Positions 1 through 10,678 of a DNA stretch of 64,000 nt are shown here, piece after piece. Source of the DNA: Schizochytrium sp. TIO01 (lineage: Eukaryota; Sar; Bigyra; Thraustochytrida; Thraustochytriidae); the NCBI GenBank assembly GCA_004764695.1, contig SMSO01000025.1:2997102-3061101 (forward strand), written 5' to 3'. The notes below the pieces were generated by a model. The model was given only the letters and a program-made list of their open reading frames with translations, searched no databases and was not told the DNA's origin. The translations under genes were made by a program, and so were the position numbers. Each line of letters opens with the position of its first letter. The stretch's first letter is position 1.

Positions 1-3000
1 CAAAGCTGGGTCTTGGATGAATCATGTTATGATAGCCTTTTAAGTCTTTTGAAGTCCAAAAGATCGATTGTTGACGAGGTGCTTGCGTGCTTGCCTCAGC
101 TTCCAGAACAGCACATCAAAGCCCTTGCAGACCGCAACGCCGCAGACATTCTTCTGCATTTACTCAACGAACGAAATGATCCTCAAATTGTCAATCAAAG
201 CAAGGAAGATATTGATAGTCCTGACGATGATGTTGAGGAAGAAAAAGAGAATAGTGACGCAGAGCATGAGCATGAGCATGAGCATGACAAAATCATAAAA
301 GAGATCCAGAATAGCGATTTGGAGCCCAAACACAAAATACCTCGCCATCCTCCATTACCACTGGAGTATGCTCTGCACATGATGTTGTCACACATGGAAG
401 CGCCTGCTTGCAAAATTGAAGATTTGAAAACTGTAATTAGTCGTGCACCAACCCAAGCCATGCGACTACTGATGCGTCTCATCCACGAGAAAGAGGCAAA
501 GCTGCACGATATGGAAGAGTTTAAAACCTGGATCGATGGCCTTGTCAAAGGTGGTGTTTTTCATACTTTAGCACAACAGATCCATTCCTTCACGGTTAAG
601 GAGGCACAGGCACGGGCAATGAAGATCCTTCTTCATCTTGTACGGTGGAATTCGCAAGGGCCAAACCAGACAGCCTTGAAAGATCCTATCAAGTGGATGG
701 ATCTATGGGGAGCCTGTCTACATGCATGTGCAAGTCATTCTGAAAATCCAACGTTGACTGCGTGTCATTTGGTCGATCCTCTCCGACGCCCTCCTTTACG
801 TCCACTTCACGATATCGAAATGCGTTGGCCATCAAAGGCGGTTGAGACTGTGCCCGGCGAAAGTGATGTTCCAGATGACATCGCAGCATGCGCACTTCAG
901 CTCCTTACAACTTCAATTGAAGCAGATAATGAAGAGCTAGCTTTGCATGATGCTGAAGAAGGCAAAAACGCACCATCTCGGTTCTTTGACAGAATTTTGC
1001 TTTCCGCAGACATCTGTCTAGGGAAATTTGTGGTAGAAAGTCTTATTGCAAGTGCGAAAACCTCGACTATCATGATTCAACAGGCAAGCCTCGATGCCCT
1101 TAGAGCTTTATGTAGTATTAGCAATGGGCGAGAAACAGTTCTCGCCCAAAACCTTTCAACATCGGAGGACGAAACGCATACGGATAACACAGTCGATTCA
1201 GACAAAGAGGAGGAGGTGGTTACGTTTATGTCACACGCGCAAGGGAGCAAGTTTGAGGTGATGCAGCGCATCAGTAAAACTCTTTCTCAAATTTTATACG
1301 ATCACGAACAATCTGACCAAGCTATACAATATACCATTGCAGTCTTACAAGAATTGTGTAAAGATCAATGCGAAGAAGGGCATGAGCATGATCAACCCAT
1401 TGATGCGGATCTTTTCTGTGTCGCTGTTTTGCAAGAAGCGATTCTACCTGCGCTTGTCGCTATTGTGTCATATGAGCCGCTACAAGGCAACATCGTAGAT
1501 TATGTCAAATATGTTGTTCTACGTGGTGAATGTCGTGAAAGAGCATGGAGAACGTGGCAAGAACCTGAGTTGAATGAAGAGGGAAATGCAATCTTGGATG
1601 AAGAAGGTCATCCAGTTCTCGTCACAAAGGGCCTTGGCGACGACCCAAATCATGGACCAGACTGCAAAAGTTGGGCACCACTTCTTGATATACCATGCAG
1701 AAGCCTAAAAAGCCATAAGAGGATGACTCACTTGCCTGAGTTAAGTGATCAAACAGCAGTGGCACTCCTAGTCCGACAACCCGAGACTGATGTTTTGGTC
1801 AACCTTCTTGATGCCTTTATTAGAGTCGGGGCAGATCTCGAGCAAGCCGCCCCGCATGATGGTGTTACACCATTGATGTGGGCGTCTGTGAAAGCCAACG
1901 AAAGGTGTACACGCAATTTGCTGGAATCTAATCGGGTGGATATTGATGCCATTGATGTTGATGGTTTTAATGTTTGCGCTTGGGGTTTTGCTGGAGCTAA
2001 GCTTGTGCCCATGCTTTTAGAATTTGGCGCTGACGTAAATATCTCGGAAGCTCAATCTGGAACCTATCCATTGCATTGGCTCTCTGTGGGCATGTCGCGA
2101 GGGGGCTATTCGAGTAGCCCTTCAGATTACTCAGGATGGCTCGATGATCTCGTCAAACATGGTGCTGAACTCGACCTTACTGATCTGCAGGGTAGAACTG
2201 CACTGCATGTCGCTATTTCCAAGGGCCAAGCACTCGTATCCTTTGATTTGCTGGATCAAGGCGCTGATCCAAACATCATTGATGCAGAGGGAAACCTTGC
2301 ACTCCATTTGGCTTGCAAAGGCGCTGGTGCTGGAATCATTCAAGCGCTTCTTGATAAGGGTAATAAGAAGCCTTTAAAAGAAGGAGTGTATAATGATCAT
2401 GGTCGTGGAAAGCCTCTGGCAGATCGTATTGCATTTCGTGTGGATCAAGCTCTGGAATCTGGTCTTAGGGAGCTCTTGCAACCTAAGATTATCAGTGATC
2501 TTCGTACCAAACCACAAGAACTTATGCAAGTATACAATAAAGCTGGTTGGAGCCCGTTTAATGTGTTATTAAGTGGTTCATTGTCTCCGGCATCGTCTAG
2601 TCTTCCTTCAATATATAGCGCAGGCGAACCTGTTCAACAAGATGCGATTGCTGCGTGGCAGGGTCGCTCAGGTGCTCTTGCTGCACTTCTAGATTATCCT
2701 TCCCTAGATGTAGGATCTCTCATAACTGAGCACCGCGGTACTGGGAACGTGAATTCCTTTGAGTGCTTCTTTCAGCACCAAATCCCGGACGAAGTTTCAG
2801 AATTTGCTTGTTCTATGCTCGGATACCTCTTGCAATATAGCGGAATCGGAAGTGCTCAAGGTCTGGTTGCTTCGGATGACCACGGCTTGTCAGCGTTGCA
2901 TTACGCGTGTATTCATCTGCCAACGGAGATTGTCGTAACAGAGGTTCTGAAGGTTTTGGGTGACATGGGTAGTTGGGAGGTTACTGGGGAGATTGCAGTC

Positions 3001-3951
3001 GATCCATTGACACTTCTCACACCTTGGCGAGATGTCAATGATACCTCGAGAATGTTGTTTTCATGGCTCTTAGACTTTGGACAAAGGTTTTCAGACATTG
3101 TGTCATCTCAAAATTTTCGCAGCGACATTCCGGATCATCTTACCGGCACTCCGCTCACAGTTGCAGCAGAGCTTGGAGATATTGAAACGGTCCAACTCCT
3201 TTTGGAAAACAATAATATTTACCTCGATGCAAAGGAAATGGCTACTGGTCGGACGGCGTTACACATGGCTTGTGAACAAGGTCATACAGATATTGCTATT
3301 CAGTTGGCTGTTGACGGTGCAGACATGGAGATTACTGACAGTGTACGCAATGAGGCTCCAATATTCTTTGTTGTTCGCGGAGGCCATGTGGATTCTCTCG
3401 TCAGATTGGTTGGAAATACAGAAGAGCCTGGTATCTTGTATGGGCAGCTGCAATTTGTCAATGCTGATGGAGACTCGCCTCTTCTTATGGCAGAAGAGTT
3501 AAGTATGCACGCAGACCAGGGCTCGCGCTATGATGATCTTGTCCAGTTTTTGTTGAGAGCTACAACACGCGATGATGAAGATGTTGCAGCAAATCCTGTT
3601 CCTGCATCAACAGATCCAGTATGGAGACCCGTTAAATACCTTTCTGAAGAGAACGGCGAGGAGGCTAGGTTGGAAGTCTTCCCTGGCCAGCATCGTCACC
3701 CATGTTTTTCCCGAGGAATTGCTTATTCTAAGTGGCAAGTTGCCGTGGAAAAGGCTGATGAAGCAGATCGCGTGCTTAAAGAGAAAGAAGAAGCTGCAAC
3801 TCGAATTCAGGCCCTACACCGAGGCAGAACGCTGCGTATTAAAGGTGTAACAGGACCTTCCAACGATTCTGATGAAAGTGGGAAGAAGAAGAAAAAGAAG
3901 AAGGGCGATGATGATGAGAAGAAGAAAAAGAAGAAGTCCAAGAAAAAGTAG
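1..3951 (+). CDS. Ankyrin-repeat protein with IQ motif and lysine tail (5' partial)
   Basis: The frame is open from the window edge to the TAG at 3949-3951. The first possible start in the window, at 13, is a TTG, so the gene almost certainly begins upstream; about 1,312 codons are visible. The N-terminal 600 residues look like helical repeat (ARM/HEAT-like) sequence with an acidic stretch containing a His-Glu alternation (nt 262-290). Ankyrin-type repeats (TPLMWA, TALHVAIS, ALHLACK, TALHMACEQGH) lie at about residues 616-785 and 955-1140. A calmodulin-binding IQ motif (ATRIQALHRGRTLR) is at about 1261-1275, and the last 25 residues are nearly all lysine with a few acidic residues. Such proteins act as scaffolds; no enzymatic motif is visible. 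It is convergent with the RRM gene, whose stop lies 337 bp away. The specific function is not known. Confidence 0.85.
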   Translation, partial: QSWVLDESCYDSLLSLLKSKRSIVDEVLACLPQLPEQHIKALADRNAADILLHLLNERNDPQIVNQSKEDIDSPDDDVEEEKENSDAEHEHEHEHDKIIKEIQNSDLEPKHKIPRHPPLPLEYALHMMLSHMEAPACKIEDLKTVISRAPTQAMRLLMRLIHEKEAKLHDMEEFKTWIDGLVKGGVFHTLAQQIHSFTVKEAQARAMKILLHLVRWNSQGPNQTALKDPIKWMDLWGACLHACASHSENPTLTACHLVDPLRRPPLRPLHDIEMRWPSKAVETVPGESDVPDDIAACALQLLTTSIEADNEELALHDAEEGKNAPSRFFDRILLSADICLGKFVVESLIASAKTSTIMIQQASLDALRALCSISNGRETVLAQNLSTSEDETHTDNTVDSDKEEEVVTFMSHAQGSKFEVMQRISKTLSQILYDHEQSDQAIQYTIAVLQELCKDQCEEGHEHDQPIDADLFCVAVLQEAILPALVAIVSYEPLQGNIVDYVKYVVLRGECRERAWRTWQEPELNEEGNAILDEEGHPVLVTKGLGDDPNHGPDCKSWAPLLDIPCRSLKSHKRMTHLPELSDQTAVALLVRQPETDVLVNLLDAFIRVGADLEQAAPHDGVTPLMWASVKANERCTRNLLESNRVDIDAIDVDGFNVCAWGFAGAKLVPMLLEFGADVNISEAQSGTYPLHWLSVGMSRGGYSSSPSDYSGWLDDLVKHGAELDLTDLQGRTALHVAISKGQALVSFDLLDQGADPNIIDAEGNLALHLACKGAGAGIIQALLDKGNKKPLKEGVYNDHGRGKPLADRIAFRVDQALESGLRELLQPKIISDLRTKPQELMQVYNKAGWSPFNVLLSGSLSPASSSLPSIYSAGEPVQQDAIAAWQGRSGALAALLDYPSLDVGSLITEHRGTGNVNSFECFFQHQIPDEVSEFACSMLGYLLQYSGIGSAQGLVASDDHGLSALHYACIHLPTEIVVTEVLKVLGDMGSWEVTGEIAVDPLTLLTPWRDVNDTSRMLFSWLLDFGQRFSDIVSSQNFRSDIPDHLTGTPLTVAAELGDIETVQLLLENNNIYLDAKEMATGRTALHMACEQGHTDIAIQLAVDGADMEITDSVRNEAPIFFVVRGGHVDSLVRLVGNTEEPGILYGQLQFVNADGDSPLLMAEELSMHADQGSRYDDLVQFLLRATTRDDEDVAANPVPASTDPVWRPVKYLSEENGEEARLEVFPGQHRHPCFSRGIAYSKWQVAVEKADEADRVLKEKEEAATRIQALHRGRTLRIKGVTGPSNDSDESGKKKKKKKGDDDEKKKKKKSKKK

Positions 3952-4287
3952 TGTGCTAAACCATATGTTTAACATACAGATAGTAATAGTAGTAGCAAAC
4001 TTAAGCATATGCGAGGCCATGCTCAACCTAAAGTATAAAAATGTCAGAATAAAAAAAGAAAAAATGTTAACTTCTTGTTGAATATATGAAAGCTTCAATA
4101 CGATATCCCAAATCCACTTCTGCTGCTTCTTGCGTGTGATGCACGATCAAGATACTTTTTATCATATCTCGATCTTTGCGATATACAACCTCCGCGCTGT
4201 TCTCAGAAATCTAAATGCTTGCTGATTCCTGGGATTTTGTTTGGGCTAGCTTCTTACACTGACAAGTCCACACACCAAAAAGTGCAT
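3952..4287. other. Short convergent intergenic region
   Basis: This 336 bp AT-rich stretch separates two genes that end toward each other. It must hold both 3' UTRs. No further gene is seen. Confidence 0.7.
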
Positions 4288-5400
4288 CTACTCGCTGACT
4301 GCGTTGTGGTTCGTGGGGGGCTCTTCATCTCGATCTTCACGGCGATCTCTGCGATCGTCACGGCGGTCATCGCGGCGATCGTCGCGGCGGTCATCGCGGC
4401 GGTCATCGCGGCGGCGGTCATAGTCACGATCGCGTCTATCATAGTCGCGATCGCGTCTATCATAGTCCCTGTCGCGTCTGTCGCGTCTGTCGCGGTCATA
4501 ATCATAGTCACGTCGATCACGGCGATCATAGTCATCCCTGCGCCGGTCTCTGTCGTAGTCATCCCTGCGACGATCGTAGTCGCGATCCCGGCGATCATAG
4601 TCACGGTCGCGGCGGTCATAGTCACGGTCCCGACGGTCGTAGTCCCGGGGCCCTCCACGGTGATCTCTGCGGTCTCTTCCTCCACGACCGCCTCCGCGAC
4701 CTCTTCCTCCACGGCCGCCTCGGCGGTCGTTGCGCCCCCTGCGATCGTTCCTATCATTGTGCGCATCATGTCTTCCTTCACCGTTCGCGTCGTCTCCCTC
4801 ACCTCCTTCACGAGGGCCATCTCCGTCGCGGTTGAAGTTCTTGCGACCACGGCCTCTTTTGCTGTTTCCGCGGCGTTCATTGTTGCCATGCTTGCGGGGC
4901 TTTTCTGCGTGGCTGGCAGCGACCTTCTCACCTGCGATCTCGAGCTTACCATCCTGAGCAGCGGCGATGGCTGCCTCGGCATGAGCTGCCTCGAGGTACC
5001 TCACGAAGGCGTACTTGGGGCGAGGGCGGTTTTTCCTGCGGTCGGGTCTGTAGATGTCTCCAATTGATCCAAACTCAGCAAAGATCTCGCGCAGGTCTTC
5101 GGCAGTTGCGGATTCCGCAAGATTGTCTACCTTGATGGTAATCATATCATCAATGCCCTCGGGAACGCGTCTCTTCGGTCTCTTTTGGGCATCGTCGTCT
5201 TGATCGTCCTCCATTTTCTCGCCGTTGTCATCCTCATTATCCTTGTTGTCGTCATTGTTATCTTCTTCGCCATCGTTGTTCTGATTGTCTTCATTGACGT
5301 CATCGTTTTCGTTGGATGCGTTGTCGACGGGGCTGCTGCCTCCGTCCTCCTGGCCTGCGCCGCTGCCGGTCTCCATGCCAGCCTTCTCGTCGTCAGACAT
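4288..5400 (-). CDS. RRM RNA-binding protein with D/Y/R-rich repeat tail (SR-like)
   Basis: This is a 370-residue protein starting at the ATG at 5398-5400 (MSDDEKAG); the frame opens slightly further upstream but only from a TTG. The first 75 residues are very acidic (D/N/E). One RNA recognition motif follows at about residues 85-165, with RNP2 (ITIKVDNL) and RNP1 (PKYAFVRYL) visible. After an RGG/RG segment come many tandem DYDRRDR units and a DRRDDR run. The single N-terminal RRM with an arginine-rich tail resembles SC35-type SR proteins, but the tail uses D/Y/R rather than SR dipeptides, so assignment as a splicing regulator is an inference. The tail is encoded by a DNA minisatellite. It is divergent from the RING gene. 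Confidence 0.88.
   Translation of the reverse strand: MSDDEKAGMETGSGAGQEDGGSSPVDNASNENDDVNEDNQNNDGEEDNNDDNKDNEDDNGEKMEDDQDDDAQKRPKRRVPEGIDDMITIKVDNLAESATAEDLREIFAEFGSIGDIYRPDRRKNRPRPKYAFVRYLEAAHAEAAIAAAQDGKLEIAGEKVAASHAEKPRKHGNNERRGNSKRGRGRKNFNRDGDGPREGGEGDDANGEGRHDAHNDRNDRRGRNDRRGGRGGRGRGGGRGGRDRRDHRGGPRDYDRRDRDYDRRDRDYDRRDRDYDRRRDDYDRDRRRDDYDRRDRRDYDYDRDRRDRRDRDYDRRDRDYDRRDRDYDRRRDDRRDDRRDDRRDDRRDDRRDRREDRDEEPPTNHNAVSE
4330..4665. repeat. Coding minisatellite for DYDRRDR units
   Basis: Imperfect tandem units of about 21-24 bp (GATCATAGTC / CGRCGGTC variants on the plus strand) encode the repeated DYDRRDR tail of the RRM protein. Unit lengths are multiples of three and lack stops in several frames, which explains long spurious ORFs on both strands here. 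Confidence 0.85.
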
Positions 5401-6314
5401 GATGCAGATGAACAAATCCGACTGCCTCCTTGCTCCCTGCCAACGATCGCACGCTCTTCTCAGCGGTCCAGACTGCTCTGCTTGGGTCTAACCCGGTCTT
5501 GCCCGGCCCGATCCAATCTGATCTGGCCAAGAAGATCGAAGGAAGTGATCCTTCCTCCGCGATGATTTGCGCTTTGATCGCTTCAATATTGCTGTGCCTT
5601 TTAACTACGAGGTAGCTATCCAAATCCCTTCTCTCTTCTCTCTTCTCTCTTCTCTCTCGCTTTCTTTTCGCTCTCTTTTGCTGTAGGTACTACAAGTCAG
5701 TTAGATAGAAAGCATCTCAAACATTCTCTCACATTCTTTTGGAGCGTATCTAGGCCACCTCTCTCTCTATACTTCACTGACAGAGTGTATTCTTCACTTG
5801 CCACCGCCTATACTCTACTTGCGCCACTGTAGACTACTCACTTTACTTTTCACGTTGTGCTCGATTTTCCATCCGCACATTTTACCTCGTCTACGAAACA
5901 AAGGGCTCTGCCCGGCCTATCGGACCCTACGCCACTGCTACAGGGCCTCCTCCCAACGCTCGAGCGTCTTCTATGGGGGGAAAAATGCTATAACCCACTT
6001 GCACGAGAATAAGTCATTGTGTGGAAGTAAATATCTAACTTGTCCGGCGCTCTCCAAGTCGATACTTGGCGCCACAAGTAGAGGGTCCGCCAGGGGCTAC
6101 TATAAGCTACTATAACTGACTTGAGCGAGAGAGTGTAAATAGGGTATAGAGGGGTGTAAGTAGCTTATGAGGAGCGTCAGTGGATTATAGCGAGGAGCAA
6201 GTGAAGTATAGGAGTGCAAAGAAACGAAAGTGCAGACTCCTTCTTATTCGTTCTCCTTTTGGAGGAGCAGAGCTGCAGAAATTGAGAGACCAGCGACGGT
6301 GCTGAAGGAGTGAA
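5401..6314. promoter_or_regulatory. Divergent promoter region between RRM and RING genes
   Basis: This 914 bp stretch separates two genes transcribed away from each other, so it should hold both promoters. It contains a (CTCTT)n pyrimidine tract (5629-5659), a GTAGGTAC site (5683-5690), and related 11-15 bp words: CTATACTTCACT at 5767-5778, TATTCTTCACTTGCC at 5788-5802, a CTATACTCTACTTGC variant at 5808-5822, and CTATACTTCACTTGC in reverse complement at 6197-6211. The TATTCTTCACT word recurs in the RCC1/ISY1 divergent promoter. No clear TATA box is seen. Confidence 0.55.
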
Positions 6315-6455
6315 ATGAGGCGCGGGTTCCTGCTTGCGAAGCGCAGGAGTACTGGTGATAATGACGGTTCCGCGAGCTCATCGATGGCTAGCTCTGGCGC
6401 TACAGCCAGGATAACACCACCCTCAAACTCGCCGACCCGTGAGGCCCAACCGCTC

Positions 6456-6490
<35 letters not shown>

Positions 6491-9400
6491 GCAGCAGCAA
6501 CAACAGCAACAACAGCAACAACACAAAAACGGGCATGAACATAAGGAGTTGGGATCCTCGATTGAAAATTCTTCAGGGTTTCGATCTGGTGAAGCAAGAG
6601 GTTATTCAACGCAAGTTTCCGAAGCACCGTCGGAATTGCTGATGTCATCTACGAATACGCCGTTAATCGCTCAGCAGTCTCAACGTTTGCAGCAGCAGCA
6701 GCAGCAGCAAGCCCAAATGGTAATGCAACAGGGAAAATCTAGTGCAGGAATTGATGGAGTTTTGAAAGGAAGCTCGGGTGACACAAAACCGAAAAGATCT
6801 ACAAAAGAGCCTTCAGCAGGCGCCAACTCCTCAGCTCATGTGAAGAGAGGTAATTTAGGGGTTGATGTTGGCAATAGACAACCTCAAAGGCAGCAATTTT
6901 GGCAGAATTTACGGCATGGGGAGCATGGTTCCGCAAGATCCCTCACACCCCCTGTAGATCACAATTCCGAAGCATCATCACCTTCGTTGTCTCCAGCAGC
7001 ATCAACAGCAACTGGCACTACTACAAAAACAGGAAGTGGATCTGAGCCTACATCCGAATCAACGTCTACAAGAAAGAAGACAATTGCTCATGGAAGGGCA
7101 ATTGCAGCATCGTCCTCTGCAGAAGCTCGTCGACGCTGGGAGTATGCTAGAGCTGCAGCAGGGCGACAAGTTCGCCGCGTCCAAAATGCTCATGACCTGG
7201 ACCCCCGTGAACCATTTCGACATGTGCTGGATGACGTCAAACGGGCCAGTACTCGCCTGCATGGCCGGAAACGTCGTAATAAGCGTTCAGGTGCTAATGC
7301 CGCGACATCTACAAACAACGCTACCGAAGAAGGTTCGGACTCTTCAAGCTCCTACGGCCCGGATGGCAGCGATGTAGATGCTGCTGACAACGACTCAGAC
7401 ACCGAGGATAATGGTGAAAAGAGGCGTGTGGGTCAGGTAATTTCTCGCATATTACGACCTCGACATGGTTTTGTTTTTGACAAGTCTCATCATCATGCGC
7501 GCCGGCGTCGTTCACAATCTCTAAGCAATTTGAAGTCACGTTCTTCATCTGATGACGAGGATGCAGTGGAGGCAAGTATTCATGAGCGAACCGGTCGTGC
7601 CGGTGCAACCGGGGCTACTCAGGCTTCTGGGGTGGCTGTGAAGCATCGTGTAGATGGTGGAGGTGGAGGTGGCTATGAGTCTAGCGATGCCAAACATGGC
7701 CGCCGTTCCCGGGGATCTTCGCCAGTTCCCACGTCAGCACCTCAAACATCCACAAGTACTGGGGGAGTGGCGACATCATCAACATCAACCAGTCGCCCTC
7801 ATTTTTTTGGGCGTATGCAGCAACAGCTTCGCCAATCGCCCAAGAAGTGGCCCCAACAACTGGCAAAGGAGGTAGAGGAGCAATTCACATGCTCCATCTG
7901 TCTTTCAGTCTACGATCAACCAGTGAAAACGCCCTGCGGCCACATTTTCTGTCGCTCCTGCCTTGCTGAAACTCACAAGCATGCGCAACAACAAAACCAA
8001 CAGAATCAACCGCATCAGACTCAGAACCAGAACCGTACACACATTCAAATTTCTCCAGAACAATTTCTTGCTCTTGCCCAGCGGGCTTCCAATCTTAATG
8101 CTGCTGGAAATCAAGCCCAGACTCAGCAACAAAGTCAACAGCAAGAACATGTGACTTCTATAAACGGTATTCCTGTTTCTGCAGGGCAGACTCATGGGTT
8201 GACTGGTGTGCAACAAGGACAGACAATTCATGTACAAGCCGTAGCTGCGTCAAGCAATCGAAATCCACAGGTTCTTTCATGTCCCTTATGCCGCAGTCGT
8301 ATTGAAGATGATGTCTCTGATCTACCACTCGCATCAGAGACTGTAGCAGAAATGCGGCGATACACCGTGCCTTGTACAAATAAGGGCTGTAAAGCCGTGG
8401 TGGCACTCTCAGGAATTCGCGCACACCAGCGGGAATGCGAGTGGGTAGTCACACCATGTTTACATGCCACAGCAGGTTGCGAATGGAGAAGTCTTAAGAA
8501 GGACCTTCAATCTCATTTAGAGGTTTGCCCTTATCATGCAATTCGTAGGCTATTTCCGAAAGTGTTTGGTAAGATTGAACACGTTCATAAGCTCGCACAC
8601 ACCCTTCAGGCTTCCCTAACAGCCCATGATAATATTTTTCGGCATCAGCAGCGTCAGCTTATGCAGCTAAACCATTTGCGTGCGACAAGCTTTTTTGATC
8701 ATATCAAGTATCTCGCACTGTACTTCTGGTGGCCCCAACGTCTTGCTTCCACTCAAGCACAATGGTTTAAGTTCCCTGTGTTTATGCACATGTCCAGTAT
8801 TTTTCTTTTACCTCTTCTCTGCTGTGCCTATATTGTGACAACTGGTAGACTACATGGGTACACTGGCCACTTCCGGATCCCGGCAAACGCAACAATGCCC
8901 TTAAAGGATCTTTGGGAAGAGGCCGTGACACACGCTCTTAATTTTACTGTGCCGGAGCCTGCGCGGCGTCTGGGAGCTACTTCACCAGACGCATTTTTGC
9001 CCGAACTTCTTGGTCCTACTGGCAATCCGATGCGAATTGGTTTATGTGACCCAGATCGATATCCAGAGTGGGCATGCACTCATTTGCCAGCAATTTTTTC
9101 GTTGATATTAATGGTAATTTTCCTCGAAGTGGGCTTGCTAGAGGGAGCACACTCGAACCGAAGATTACGTATCAAAATCATAAATACGACTTTAACGAAT
9201 GGTGGTGGCTCTAGGCCTTCACGAGTTGAGGTCGGCCCGACGCTCGCTGAACAAAACCCAAATAGTATACTTGAGGACTGGCGTTTGGTAATCCGCAATA
9301 AAGTTGCACCACTACAGATTCTCCTTGGCATTGGGGTATGCCTTCTGTTTTCGCAGGCAACTTTATGGTACCATGTTGTAATGTTCATTGCATTTCTTCC

Positions 9401-9842
9401 TGCGCTGTGTCTCCATGAAACTCTGGTAGAGCATAAATTTGTCCAGCCACTTCTGATGGGTGCTTTTCTTGGCTTTCAATGTGCATGGGTTCACCCCCGA
9501 GTCATGTTCGTGGCAAATGTGCTAGCGTTTGTGCATACTCCATACTGTCCTGTTTTCAAAGAAGATGATGCTTTCGCCTCACGCGTTCGTTTAGCCTCGG
9601 TGGGGCTCATGAATTTAGCTTTGCCTGAAATGTATTTCCTTGGATTTGCTTTGAGTATGGGTCTTTTTTTTGCTGTGCGCCTTGCGCTTTCCACCCTGAG
9701 AAAACGGCTACAAAATTCGGTTAACCAGGGAACGCCAGACCCCGTTTGTCACGCGGTCTTGCTTTTAGGTGGAGCGGGAAATGCTATGTTGGTATGGAAG
9801 GCAATCCTCGTCGCGATTGAGCGTTCTGTGGTTACTGCTTAA
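6315..9842 (+). CDS. Multi-pass membrane RING / TRAF-type zinc-finger protein, probable E3 ubiquitin ligase
   Basis: This is a 1,175-residue protein with an ATG start. A glutamine run of about 22 residues lies near residue 48, followed by about 450 residues of S/T/Q/R-rich, probably disordered sequence. A C3HC4 RING occupies residues 526-660: CSIC, then CGHIFCRSC, then CPLC. The last two cysteines are separated from the rest by a 106-residue Q/N-rich loop, far longer than usual. A TRAF-type zinc finger region (C/H pairs, about 687-741) follows. The C-terminal 350 residues hold about six to eight hydrophobic segments, the first at about 822-843. RING plus TRAF zinc fingers suggests a membrane-anchored ubiquitin ligase; substrate and organelle are unknown. 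It is convergent with ETHE1. Confidence 0.88.
6455..6521 (+). repeat. CAG/CAA polyglutamine tract
   Basis: Mixed CAG and CAA codons encode about 22 consecutive glutamines near the N-terminus of the RING protein. A shorter CAG run follows near 6690-6709. The tract also gives spurious open frames on the other strand. Confidence 0.9.
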
Positions 9843-10678
9843 GATGACTCCCTGATATGTTATAGATTTGAAGCTAGACTTACTTGCTTTATAAAAGAAA
9901 ATGTACTTTACTTTTTGCGTACGACGAACCTAAGGTAACATATTCAGGTGAAAGTCAAGTATCTTTTTTGGTTTGGTATATGCCGGCGTTTGTGCTTCCG
10001 ACTGTGAAAATCTAAAGAAACCACCCAACCCGATGAGAACGAAATGACCCTTGCCTTGGAGAGCGGAAGGCCATTATGTTGAATTGTGTAATATCACAAC
10101 TTCAGCTTCTTACAGATCTTTGCATGATCATCGCAATCTTTGTTTAAATCATTTGAACCATTATAGCAGAACTTGTTCAAACTCAAGTCCAAATTCAAGC
10201 TGAATTTCATTGTTAAAGTAACACGCTCCATGCCATTTATTAAATTGTACTGTAGGCCGCTTTTCTCGGAAGAATTTGTAACTACTATCAAATCCTCGCA
10301 TGGCAAGTGGCACAGTGCTCAGCGCAGATGGCTATTGAGAACACCAAAAATAAATGCATTGCAATTTTGAAGATTTCTTTTCTTGAAAAGAACTAATTGT
10401 TAATGGTGCAAGAATTCTAAAATGAGAATTTCACATGTGACCTGATGCCCTTTAAAAAAAAATAAAAAATTGCTGGAGGTCTTTAACCTCTAACAAGACA
10501 AGTCATTTATTTACTGATTTGTTTAATGTATGCGAGACATAAGACCTTTTTTTCTGGGGAGGGGGAGGATATCAAAGTCAAAAAATTGTTTTTTGTTAAT
10601 TTCTTTTTGTATAACAGAGAAGTTTATTTAGAATGGAAATCGCATATAACACACATGTTTTTGTTGAATGAGTTAGCA
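9843..10678. other. Convergent intergenic region
   Basis: This 836 bp AT-rich stretch lies between the ends of the RING and ETHE1 genes. It contains short A and T runs but no supportable gene. Confidence 0.6.

Noticed and set aside
4219-5067. 282-codon plus-strand and 242-codon minus-strand frames over the RRM gene tail
   Set aside because: They are alternate readings of the DYDRRDR minisatellite; the RRM frame is the only one with a recognisable domain.
7940-8280. Intron inside the RING domain
   Set aside because: No GT donor at the loop start and an uninterrupted Q/N-rich reading frame favour a protein insertion, although cDNA would settle it.
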